Positions 47,001-57,355 of a stretch of DNA of 64,000 bases are shown piece by piece (position 1 is the stretch's first letter; every line of letters starts with the position of its first letter). This stretch comes from Closterium sp. NIES-65 (Eukaryota > Streptophyta > Zygnematophyceae > Desmidiales > Closteriaceae), in contig CANXME010000032.1 in assembly GCA_948144175.1 (NCBI GenBank), positions 1,513,501 through 1,577,500 of the forward strand. The letters run 5' to 3'. The position numbers and the translations under genes are program-made. Under the pieces are notes generated by a model, which saw nothing but the letters and a program-made list of their open reading frames with translations, had not been told where the DNA came from and ran no database searches.

Positions 47001-50000
47001 GTTTCCCCTCCCCACCCCAGCAGCAAGCAAGGCCAGCCAAGGCAGAGCCCAACAGTCCCCAGTGTACCCTCTTTCCCTCCCTGGTTTCCCCTCCCCACCC
47101 CAGCAGCAAGCAAGGCCAGCCAAGGCAGAGCCCAACAGTCCCCAGTGTACCCTCTTTCCCTCCCTGGTTTCCCCTCCCCACCCCAGCAGCAAGCAAGGCC
47201 AGCCAAGGCAGAGCCCAACAGTCCCCAGTGTACCCTCTTTCCCTCCCTGTTTTCCCCTCCCCACCCCAGCAGCAAGCAATGCCAGCCAAGGCAGAGCCCA
47301 ACAGTCCCCAGTGTACCCTCTTTCCCTCCCTGGTTTCCCCTCCCCACCCCAGCAGCAAGCAAGGCCAGCCAAGGCAGAGCCCAACAGTTCCCAGTGTACC
47401 CTCTTTCCCTCCCTGGTTTCCCCTCCCCACCCCAGCAGCAAGCAAGGCCAGCCAAGGCAGAGCCCAACAGTCCCCAGTGTACCCTCTTTCCCTCCCTGGT
47501 TTCCCCTCCCCACCCCAGCAGCAAGCAAGGCCAGCCAAGGCAGAGCCCAACAGTCCCCAGTGTACCCTCTTTCCCTCCCTCTTTTCCCCTCCCCACCCAA
47601 GCAGCAAGAAAGGCCAGCCAAGGCAGAGCCCAACAGTCCCCAGTGTACCCTCTTTCCCTCCCTGGTTTCCCCTCCCCACCCCAGCAGCAAGCAAGGCCAG
47701 CCAAGGCAGAGCCCAACAGTCCCCAGTGTACCCTCTTTCCCTCCCTGTTTTCCCCTCCCCACCCCAGCAGCAAGCAAGGCCAGCCAAGGCAGAGCCCAAC
47801 AGTCCCCAGTGTACCCTCTTTCCCTCCCTGGTTTCCCCTCCCCACCCCAGCAGCAAGCAAGGCCAGCCAAGGCAGAGCCCAACAGTCCCCAGTGTACCCT
47901 CTTTCCCTCCCTGGTTTCCCCTCCCCACCCCAGCAGCAAGCAAGGCCAGCCAAGGCAGAGCCCAACAGTCCCCAGTGTACCCTCTTTCCCTCCCTGGTTT
48001 CCCCTCCCCACCCCAGCAGCAAGCAAGGCCAGCCAAGGCAGAGCCCAACAGTCCCCAGTGTACCCTCTTTCCCTCCTTTCTTTCCCCTCCCCACCCCAGC
48101 AGCAAGCAAGGCCAGCCAAGGCAGAGCCCAACAGTCCCCAGTGTACCCTCTTTCCCTCCCTGTTTTCCCCTCCCCACCCCAGCAGCAAGCAAGGCCAGCC
48201 AAGGCAGAGCCCAACAGTCCCCAGTGTACCCTCTTTCCCTCCCTGGTTTCCCCTCCCCACCCCAGCAGCAAGCAAGGCCAGCCAAGGCAGAGCCCAACAG
48301 TCCCCAGTGTACCCTCTTTCCCTCCCTGTTTTCCCCTCCCCACCCCAGCAGCAAGCAAGGCCAGCCAAGGCAGAGCCCAACAGTCCCCAGTGTACCCTCT
48401 TTCCCTCCCTGTTTTCCCCTCCCCACCCCAGCAGCAAGCAAGGCCAGCCAAGGCAGAGCCCAACAGTCCCCAGTGTACCCTCTTTCCCTCCCTGGTTTCC
48501 CCTCCCCACCCCAGCAGCAAGCAAGGCCAGCCAAGGCAGAGCCCAACAGTCCCCAGTGTACCCTCTTTCCCTCCCTGGTTTCCCCTCCCCACCCCAGCAG
48601 CAAGCAAGGCCAGCCAAGGCAGAGCCCAACAGTCCCCAGTGTACCCTCTTTCCCTCCCTCTTTTCCCCTCCCCACCCAAGCAGCAAGAAAGGCCAGCCAA
48701 GGCAGAGCCCAACAGTCCCCAGTGTACCCTCTTTCCCTCCCTGGTTTCCCCTCCCCACCCCAGCAGCAAGCAAGGCCAGCCAAGGCAGAGCCCAACAGTC
48801 CCCAGTGTACCCTCTTTCCCTCCCTCTTTTCCCCTCCCCACCCCAGCAGCAAGAAAGGCCAGCCAAGGCAGAGCCCAACAGTCCCCAGTGTACCCTCTTT
48901 CCCTCCCTGTTTTCCCCTCCCCACCCCAGCAGCAAGCAATGCCAGCCAAGGCAGAGCCCAACAGTCCCCAGTGTACCCTCTTTCCCTCCCTCTTTTCCCC
49001 TCCCCACCCCAGCAGCAAGCAAGGCCAGCCAAGGCAGAGCCCAACAGTCCCCAGTGTACCCTCTTTCCCTCCCTGGTTTCCCCTCCCCACCCCAGCAGCA
49101 AGCAAGGCCAGCCAAGGCAGAGCCCAACAGTTCCCAGTGTACCCTCTTTCCCTCCCTGGTTTCCCCTCCCCACCCCAGCAGCAAGCAAGGCCAGCCAAGG
49201 CAGAGCCCAACAGTCCCCAGTGTACCCTCTTTCCCTCCCTGGTTTCCCCTCCCCACCCCAGCAGCAAGCAAGGCCAGCCAAGGCAGAGCCCAACAGTCCC
49301 CAGTGTACCCTCTTTCCCTCCCTCTTTTCCCCTCCCCACCCAAGCAGCAAGAAAGGCCAGCCAAGGCAGAGCCCAACAGTCCCCAGTGTACCCTCTTTCC
49401 CTCCCTGGTTTCCCCTCCCCACCCCAGCAGCAAGCAAGGCCAGCCAAGGCAGAGCCCAACAGTCCCCAGTGTACCCTCTTTCCCTCCCTGTTTTCCCCTC
49501 CCCACCCCAGCAGCAAGCAAGGCCAGCCAAGGCAGAGCCCAACAGTCCCCAGTGTACCCTCTTTCCCTCCCTGGTTTCCCCTCCCCACCCCAGCAGCAAG
49601 CAAGGCCAGCCAAGGCAGAGCCCAACAGTCCCCAGTGTACCCTCTTTCCCTCCCTGGTTTCCCCTCCCCACCCCAGCAGCAAGCAAGGCCAGCCAAGGCA
49701 GAGCCCAACAGTCCCCAGTGTACCCTCTTTCCCTCCCTGGTTTCCCCTCCCCACCCCAGCAGCAAGCAAGGCCAGCCAAGGCAGAGCCCAACAGTCCCCA
49801 GTGTACCCTCTTTCCCTCCTTTCTTTCCCCTCCCCACCCCAGCAGCAAGCAAGGCCAGCCAAGGCAGAGCCCAACAGTCCCCAGTGTACCCTCTTTCCCT
49901 CCCTGTTTTCCCCTCCCCACCCCAGCAGCAAGCAAGGCCAGCCAAGGCAGAGCCCAACAGTCCCCAGTGTACCCTCTTTCCCTCCCTGGTTTCCCCTCCC

Positions 50001-52035
50001 CACCCCAGCAGCAAGCAAGGCCAGCCAAGGCAGAGCCCAACAGTCCCCAGTGTACCCTCTTTCCCTCCCTGTTTTCCCCTCCCCACCCCAGCAGCAAGCA
50101 AGGCCAGCCAAGGCAGAGCCCAACAGTCCCCAGTGTACCCTCTTTCCCTCCCTGTTTTCCCCTCCCCACCCCAGCAGCAAGCAAGGCCAGCCAAGGCAGA
50201 GCCCAACAGTCCCCAGTGTACCCTCTTTCCCTCCCTGGTTTCCCCTCCCCACCCCAGCAGCAAGCAAGGCCAGCCAAGGCAGAGCCCAACAGTCCCCAGT
50301 GTACCCTCTTTCCCTCCCTGGTTTCCCCTCCCCACCCCAGCAGCAAGCAAGGCCAGCCAAGGCAGAGCCCAACAGTCCCCAGTGTACCCTCTTTCCCTCC
50401 CTCTTTTCCCCTCCCCACCCAAGCAGCAAGAAAGGCCAGCCAAGGCAGAGCCCAACAGTCCCCAGTGTACCCTCTTTCCCTCCCTGGTTTCCCCTCCCCA
50501 CCCCAGCAGCAAGCAAGGCCAGCCAAGGCAGAGCCCAACAGTCCCCAGTGTACCCTCTTTCCCTCCCTCTTTTCCCCTCCCCACCCCAGCAGCAAGAAAG
50601 GCCAGCCAAGGCAGAGCCCAACAGTCCCCAGTGTACCCTCTTTCCCTCCCTGTTTTCCCCTCCCCACCCCAGCAGCAAGCAATGCCAGCCAAGGCAGAGC
50701 CCAACAGTCCCCAGTGTACCCTCTTTCCCTCCCTGTTTTCCCCTCCCCACCCCAGCAGCAAGAAAGGCCAGCCAAGGCAGAGCCCAACAGTCCCCAGTGT
50801 ACCCTCTTTCCCTCCCTGGTTTCCCCTCCCCACCCCAGCAGCAAGCAAGGCCAGCCAAGGCAGAGCCCAACAGTCCCCAGTGTACCCTCTTTCCCTCCCT
50901 GGTTTCCCCTCCCCACCCCAGCAGCAAGCAAGGCCAGCCAAGGCAGAGCCCAACAGTCCCCAGTGTACCCTCTTTCCCTCCCTGTTTTCCCCTCCCCACC
51001 CCAGCAGCAAGCAATGCCAGCCAAGGCAGAGCCCAACAGTCCCCAGTGTACCCTCTTTCCCTCCCTCTTTTCCCCTCCCCACCCCAGCAGCAAGCAAGGC
51101 CAGCCAAGGCAGAGCCCAACAGTCCCCAGTGTACCCTCTTTCCCTCCCTGATTTCCCCTCCCCACCCCAGCAGCAAGCAAAGCCAGCCAAGGCAGAGCCC
51201 AACAGTCCCCAGTGTACCCTCTTTCCCTCCCTGGTTTCCCCTCCCCACCCCAGCAGCAAGCAAAACCAGCCAAGGGAGAGCCCAACAGTCCCCAGTGTAC
51301 CCTCTTTCCCTCCCTGTTTTCCCCTCCCCACCCCAGCAGCAAGCAAAGTCAGCCAAGGCAGAGCCCAACAGTCCCCAGTGTACCCTCTTTCCCTCCCTGT
51401 TTTCCCCTCCCCACCCCAGCAGCAAGCAAGGCCAGGATAGGCCCAGCCTGCCAGTCCTATGTGTACCTTCCTTTTCCATTTTGCCTGACTAATGCTTCAC
51501 ATTCCAACTGTTTCACAAAGTATCGTATCTTTCCCCTACGACACGACAGGCCCTGCATCGTTCAACATGCTTACTTGGCACATGAATGAGCACCGTGTGC
51601 CGTTTGCATCACCTTGCTTCATAAATGCAATCAGCGCCTCATTCAAGCGCCCCCAAGGTCGCAGGCTTATTCTCCCGCTGAAGTTACTAGCGTTCTGGCT
51701 GAATGGGGTGAGTGCAGTTTGCTGCATCTGCTACATTCTTTTTAAGGATCTTCTCGTGCAGATACTAGTCATGGTATTCCCTACCACCTCAGGTGGAGCA
51801 CCGCGTCATCCACGGCAGTGATTTGCCGAGAAGCACCAACGAGAACATCCGCGATGTGAACATTTATTACAACAAGATTTGGAACTGGACAAGAGCTGCA
51901 ATTGGAGGAGCAACAGCCGCAAATGGTCCCTGGTGGCGGCCGGGTGTTGGGGCATGGTCGTTCGCGCGCAGCGATGTTGTTTTTATTAGTGGTGAGGGTC
52001 TCGAGGGCCTAGTAGCTAGTGCTTTCACGTATTAG
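44053..52035 (+). CDS. 892-aa protein of uncertain family (possibly DUF6532-like), 5 exons
   Basis: Exons: 44053-44215, 44339-46116, 46295-46631, 51550-51707, 51793-52035. All introns are GT-AG, phases agree (1, 0, 1, 0), and the CDS is 2,679 nt. Residues 71-87 are strongly basic (KRQTRARKPKEVRKGKR), a likely nuclear signal. About 126-376 is a 38-residue repeat; about 485-505 is very acidic; about 515-540 looks like a coiled coil. The C-terminal part (648-892) is the most protein-like, with AALRKALGLNEPEEHF, IRDMIQAYRNDAL, LFLDQYVE, FINAISASF, LKLLAFWLNG and YYNKIWNWTRA. This order loosely recalls fungal DUF6532 proteins, but that is inference from memory. No catalytic motif is seen. The start is the first ATG with a good downstream splice site. 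Intron 3 is 4,918 bp. Confidence 0.7.
44551..45300 (+). repeat. 114-bp coding minisatellite in exon 2 of the 892-aa gene
   Basis: About seven in-frame units (starts near 44587, 44701 and 44815, every 114 bp) encode 38 residues built on SSAYVNAAATHQLAAS and PGLPSASASLS. Alternating units share variants (TISPSS with HQLAASQSFP, TITPSS with HQLAASHSNP), suggesting duplication of pairs. Confidence 0.85.
46731..51436 (+). repeat. 83-bp minisatellite in intron 3 of the 892-aa gene, 57 copies
   Basis: Units begin TGTACCCTCTTTCCC; the first is at 46731 and the last, partial one at 51379, exactly 56 x 83 bp apart, so there is no net length change. Each unit holds a long pyrimidine tract ending CCCCAG, and on the minus strand three G4 and three G3 runs in a row. 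A 21-unit block (1,743 bp) is duplicated. 83 is not a multiple of three and the unit has no stop in any phase, so all six frames stay open for more than 4.4 kb. These are not genes. Confidence 0.97.
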
Positions 52036-52461
52036 TTTTGGTGTTTTCAAAATGTAGCACTGTTTGCTGTTTCCCTGCTTCTAGTATAACACTAAGTAAT
52101 AAATGTTCTTTTAATAAATAATTGAATATCAATAACGGATCATTTAAAAAATATAAAACTCATATTTTATATTGATTGATTACGAACCCGAAATGTAGCG
52201 AATTCATTAATTTGCAGTTTTATAGCGAGATCAATGAAGCAGCACATCAATTGTATTACCCGCTCGATTAAAGCACTTTAAATTAGTCGTAAATTTAAAT
52301 TCGCGAGAGTTTGAAATTTATATCGAATTTTACATTCTTTGCTCATCACCACATTTCGAAACTATCGTAGAGGGAGGGAGTTGGGATATCCATTGGCGCT
52401 CCAACAATGTTGGAGGGACGAATGGCCAATCCGAACCTCCTCTAATGTTGTTGTTCCTTCC
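52036..52461. other. 3' region of the 892-aa gene, AT-rich
   Basis: Two AATAAA signals (52098-52103 and about 52113) lie 60-80 nt after the stop, plausible polyadenylation signals. The rest is AT-rich, with a boundary near 52360 to G/C-balanced DNA. Confidence 0.5.
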
Positions 52462-54064
52462 TCAACTGAGGGACGCCCAATCGCACCAACTGCCAAACCT
52501 ATACGAAATGGTCCTTGGTTGGTCCCTCGAAGTTGGGAATGTACTAAGTGCGCTCTGCTCACAAACAGCTGAAAAAGCATAATGGCCACGAACATCAGCC
52601 ATACTTTCCAAACCATTACGAGGAAGTAAGATTTCAAGTAACACCAGAGCAGAATTTCCGAACGACATTTTTTCGGATGACGTGGAGACAAAGGGGCTGG
52701 AAGCAGCTTCTGTGAGCTCGTGGGCGAACACAGAGACAAGGCCATCCATGCCGGGGTTACCCGTGGGTGCCAGAGACGCGTCGCTGCGGATGTCACTCGG
52801 GAGGCAGGATGATGGGCACTGCACAGGCGAGAAAGAATATGAGAAACTGAGTGTTTGGAGAGGTCTGGCAGCAAACCAAGGTGAGTTTGAGTGGTTGAGA
52901 TTTCTAGCTCGATAGGCTCCACTCACGATCAGGTCTGCCTTGCCGACCCAGGAGTAGATGTAGTCGCCATAATTTTCGGCCCATGCGAAGAAGTGCCACC
53001 CACAGAAGCCCGTGCAGAACTTTGGAGACGTGGTCATGTTGTGCCATTTCTGCAGAAGCAGCAGAGAGATAAAGTAACAGGCAATGTGATCCAGCCACAC
53101 ACGACATGTCCTTTGACACAACACCACACCACATGCTGCATCTAACAGTATGGCATCACAGCACACCTGGTCGACAAACTCGTCCGAAAGGAGGAAGTAG
53201 ACGGCACGAGGGTCGTGGGGCAGTTGTTGGCTGCTGATGGCCAACCCAAGCAGGACTTCTATATCGCTTTTGAGCAGCGTCTTGCCCTTGCTGTACGCCC
53301 TGTCCTCCACCTCGCCGCCCCACATCACGGATTGCGATATGTGGTTGCCATCCCTGTCGTAGTAGAGCCGGTTGATGTTCCACCACAATGGAACTGAAAC
53401 AAACAAGTAGATTATACGTCACTGATATGTTTTTATAAGACATAACACCTTGGTAATTCCTGAGCCGAAGGAGCTCTCCCTGGGACGGCCTACCAGTGAC
53501 GGCGGTGTCAGCGTTGGGGCTGAGCGATGCGACGAAGGTGCGGAGCGTCTGCTTCTGAGCGTCGGAGAAGACGCCGTACCACAGCACGAACACGCGTATC
53601 GGCCGATGCAGCACGCCGCACCTGTTCCCGCACCACGCCGTCCCCCAATGCGGGGAGATCCCGATGGGCTCTGCGGTACCCATGATTGTCGCGCGGCAGC
53701 CCGTCATCGCCGCGTCGCCTTGACCTTCCCTGAGGTGGGTGAACGCATACAGCAGGACTGGAGATGATTAAAGCCACGGAAACGGAGCGTGTTCTTTGTT
53801 CACATAGAGAGCTTCAGAATCCTGATGTCCCATCGGTGGCGCGGATTCTTGGATTGGCCTGTGCTGTCGCAGCAATCCGGAAGAACGAAATGGACTAGGA
53901 GACGCTTGGACGAGCGTTCGAGGAGTCGAGTTACTAGTAATACGACGACTACTACCAGCCTGGACTTTCAAAACCCCGCTGAGGAGAACTGTTAGTAGTA
54001 TTGAAAGCGTAAACACACTCTGCGAGTGGACTCTCCGCCAGCATGGTTTGACAATTTGACTCAT
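52462..54064 (-). CDS. EXORDIUM-like secreted protein (phosphate-induced protein 1 family)
   Basis: Exons on the minus strand: 54064-53935, 53757-53494, 53393-53167, 53019-52927 and 52818 down to a stop at 52462. Phases agree and give 356 aa. Residues 1-36 form a clear signal peptide (TLSILLTVLLSGVLKVQA). Family blocks follow in order: PIRVFVLWYG (96-105), PLWWNINRLYYDRDG (133 on), YSKGKTLLKSDIEVL, FCTGFCGWHFF, YSWVGKADLI, then GNPGMDGLVSVFAHELTEAASSP (from 258). In land plants EXO/EXL proteins act in the cell wall space in growth and carbon signalling. The last 80 or so residues do not resemble the family's usual Cys-containing end, so the gene is chimeric, truncated or mis-terminated. The first intron and the exon 4 start (53019 or 53049) are uncertain. 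Confidence 0.7.
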
Positions 54065-54445
54065 GCCACAGTTCGGACACAAAAAACGGAATTTCAACTT
54101 GAAGTTTGATCTTATTGCTACTAGCAGTAGGCCAAGACTTAGCACCACAGCGAGTTGACAAGGTTCGTCGTACGGATAAATACACGAAATCGCTCATTTC
54201 CGTAACTTAGAGGCACGCAGTGGATTGGTAGTACAATCTGCTAGTAGCAGACGAGTTGCACGTGAATTTAGAAAATGAAGCCATGGAGTGACAACGAGGT
54301 GGATTGGGTCCAGGCGACACACCAAGATGAGAGTGCATGCTGATTGCTGCACGTTGTATCATGTGTGAATATACCATTTGTACTGAACAAGCATGATGCG
54401 GCCTGTGCTAGGTTCTCTCTGATTATGGGATGGGATGGGGGAACT
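54065..54445. other. Spacer upstream of the EXORDIUM-like gene
   Basis: No gene recognised. It would contain that gene's promoter. Confidence 0.4.
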
Positions 54446-55254
54446 AAGGGGGGGGCGTACTTTTTCTTTGTGGTCTCATACAGCGCGGTTGATTACGTTC
54501 AAATACGTTTGGGCACGGTGGCACATGTTTCGCCACATTAGGGCGTGTAACTATTTTGCACTCGACGGAACGAACCGTGGACCGTACGTCGATGCGAAGG
54601 GTAACCATTATCGTTTGATGTCGTGCAGTTTTTTGCGAGGATGCGTGCGACGTCGCTACAAATTCGAACCGTCCTGTCACTTTTTCCTCTTTCCAACGAC
54701 ACGAAACTCTGACAACGGACGGTCCAAATCACAAACGGACTGTCCGCCTGTCCGCGCACGCGATTGGCGGGCGAATTTGGATTTCAGCAGACCGCCTCGC
54801 CAAAAAATGGGAAAATGCGACTCGGATGCAAAAAGGGACATTGACCAATCACAACTAGCCTCACTTCAATACAAGAAGCCACGAGAATTACCCACGAAGG
54901 GCTTGGTGTGGAAGGCCTTTGTGGTTGTTTGAAAATTTCCTATGTTTGTCCGAAGCGCTGAAATCCACCAGCGAAAATAGCGATGGGTTGTGACTGGCGT
55001 TACTGGTGTACATTTGACATGGCGAAGGGAAAACCATCGCGGAACCCTAGCATGTGGAAAAAGTGACACATCTGCATTCGTACCGTCCGAAGTTGCAAAC
55101 ATTCAAATCGGACAGTCCGTTTCGGTATAAACGTAACGTCCGATTCCATATAATCGGACGGTACGTCAAATTCACAAAATGCAAAAAAGTTACACGCCCT
55201 TAGTACATTCCATCCCTCAGATAACCCTGAAGAAAAAGTATGACCCGCCCTCAC
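54446..55254. repeat. Outer inverted repeat around the Harbinger-type MITE
   Basis: GGGGGGGCGTACTTTTTCTT at the left is matched in inverted orientation by AAGAAAAAGTATGACCCGCCC at the right (55231-55251). It may be an older MITE into which the one at 54541 inserted. Flanks TAA and TCA are a poor duplication. Confidence 0.4.
54541..55199. mobile_element. PIF/Harbinger-type MITE, TTA target duplication
   Basis: 659 bp. Terminal inverted repeats are GGGCGTGTAACTNTTTTGCA (one mismatch). Perfect TTA duplications lie at 54538-54540 and 55200-55202. A 3-bp TTA duplication with a GGGC start is typical of PIF/Harbinger (Tourist-like). There is no transposase, and internal GGACGGTCC-type motifs recur. 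Confidence 0.85.
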
Positions 55255-55882
55255 CTCATCAGGTCTGGATTGGTGTAAATCGTGTTGGTTGGTGGTGGTG
55301 AGGATTCGTTCAGGCATGCATCGTGCGCTGAGTGGCTTCATCTTTGCGTGGCCTTTCCTGTTTGCCTTCCACGCTGCCAAAATGTTGACATGTCAACGCT
55401 TGCTGTGTTCGGATCGGGTGACAGAACAGTGTACTGTAAATAGGAAACGGATGCGACTCGGGAAGGCATCCACTGCATAGAGAAACTGGTGGGTGGGTTC
55501 CCGTCAAAGGCTTCGCAGTGTTCGCGGCGACAAACGACCAATTTACGACCTCGTCCTGCAACAGAGTTCTTGTAGCGACAGTCAGTTGTGTTGTGGTTAC
55601 TCGCAGATCACATTGGATGGGTCACGTGATCGCATGAACTTTGGCAAGCGACGAGCCTTTTGTTGGTCAACGCAACTGTTCAGCATGGGGAGCGTCAGAT
55701 GGGTGCGCGGATTCATGGGGCATGAAAGGCGCAACTGTTATCGCAGAAATTTGTTACAGCATTTTCCGTTCGACAACGTGGTCAACGAAGTTGGCAGGCA
55801 TGGCTGGTTGCTTCGCAGAAGATATTCTGGTTTTTAGCAGCGTTACATTCTCCAGATAAAAGAAGGCTCATTCCTTCATTCG
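55255..55882. other. Spacer without a recognised gene
   Basis: Short open frames only. No domain or repeat identified. Confidence 0.4.
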
Positions 55883-56162
55883 TGTAAGGAATTTTCCCGA
55901 ATTCCTTATCGGGGTTGACTGCTTCGCGTACAGCACCGATTTTCGGACTTTGCACGTTCGGCCGATTTCAACGCTGCCGAGGCTCCTCGCGTCGCCTTCG
56001 GCATTTCCCATCGCCAAACCTGCACCCAACCTCGCTCGTCCGAGGTTCCCTCCTTGCTAGGCTAGCTCCTACATTAGTCTGTGCCTTCATTATATTCTCA
56101 GTTCATTCAATCACAGTCATGTTATTCGTTTACCTGCGCACTCTCTTTTACAACTCATAACA
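55883..56162 (+). repeat. 5' LTR of the Ty3/gypsy element
   Basis: 280 bp. It matches the 272-bp solo LTR at 15064 at both ends and through the middle. Confidence 0.8.
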
Positions 56163-57355
56163 CCTGGTACCAGAGCTACTTTCCTAGTTCACCTCGCTTT
56201 TCCGATGGTAGTTTGGTGGCACGGGTGTGGCTGATTTAGTGACTGTACGACGGTTAGCTGCAGGGATTGTTAATTTGATCCTGCCCGACTCCGATAGTCC
56301 GTGTTTTCACTTGCCTGAAGGCCACGGAGACCCGATTGCCCACCAGACATAGCGCTAGGCAGATGGATCATGGGGCGGTTAACAAGCCGATGGCGCAAGT
56401 GGCAGAAATGCAAGAGGGCATGAAGTCGTTAATGGCGGAAGTAACAGCACTGCGTGAAGAAAACGCCGAGCTACGCCAGACGCGAGGTGAAGCGCGTTAG
56501 GGGTCGCCCGATGACGAAGGCGAGGGCAACTTCCCGGGAGGGAACCCGCTTTCGTGGCCAGACACATCGGGCCACTATCAACGCCGTCCATGCACCCGAC
56601 TGCCCTCCTAAGGGACCGTGTTATCGGTGTGGGAAAACGGGTCACTACATGAAAGACTACCATGAGAAATCACCGCTGACGGGCAACGACAGGAAGGAGC
56701 AGGGAAATGGGAAGAGTCAGCAATTAGCGGGCCCTTTACTGACTGTGCTCCATCGCCCGAACCCCACCATCCCCACCGAGTCGTGGTTCCGATTCATGCA
56801 ATCGATCGAACTCGGCCGAATAACGAGGATAATAATGTGGATCACCCTGTGCTAGTCGCCGGCAAGGTGTTAAAAAATAACTTGAAAATATTCGTCGATG
56901 GAGGGGCCAGCCATAGCCTCTTCAACTTGGCGACACCAAAAAAATGCAAGCTGCAACTTGACAGGTGTCTGCCCGAAATCGACGCTTGCCTCATGGATGG
57001 GACGCCTCTAGCGATAACGGAAGAAACACGGACGGTCAGGATCGACTGCGGCGACGATTTTGGCTTCAGCATGAAGTTCCTCGCGACGACACTGGATGGC
57101 TGCGACATGCTGCTAGGACGCGATTGGCTGCGACGGCACAACCCCGTCATCGACCGAACAACGGGATCGTGCAGCATCAACAAGCACGAGGGGCATATCA
57201 AATTGCCTGCATGGACACCTGACCCCATCCAAGCCCCGTGCGTCAAAGCTATCACTATAGCTCGCCCCTTCATTAGGGGCACGCAGCTGTTCGCTGTTTG
57301 CTTACGCGAGTTGGCAGTGGACATCGACAGAAAGGAGATCGAGAAGCAGTGTGCA
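55883..57355 (+). mobile_element. Ty3/gypsy retrotransposon, 5' part
   Basis: The LTR at 55883-56162 (280 bp, TGTAAGGAATTTTCC to CATAACA) is followed by the primer-binding-like CTGGTACCAGAGC (56164). Gag remnants follow from about 56362 (a coiled-coil-like stretch), a zinc-knuckle-like CYRCGKTGHY (about 56617) and a retropepsin-type protease (about 56850-57160, FVDGGASHSLF and MLLGRDWLRRHNP). The element is truncated at 57355 by a copia LTR and is broken at more than one point. The rest lies beyond the copia insertion or is lost. Confidence 0.85.

Noticed and set aside
46596-51492. Six open frames of about 1,480-1,630 residues
   Set aside because: They are translations of the 83-bp tandem array in all phases. 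The array lies inside an intron whose flanking exons join in phase.
54435-54932. 165-residue open frame as a gene
   Set aside because: It crosses the end of the Harbinger-type MITE and has no domain signal.
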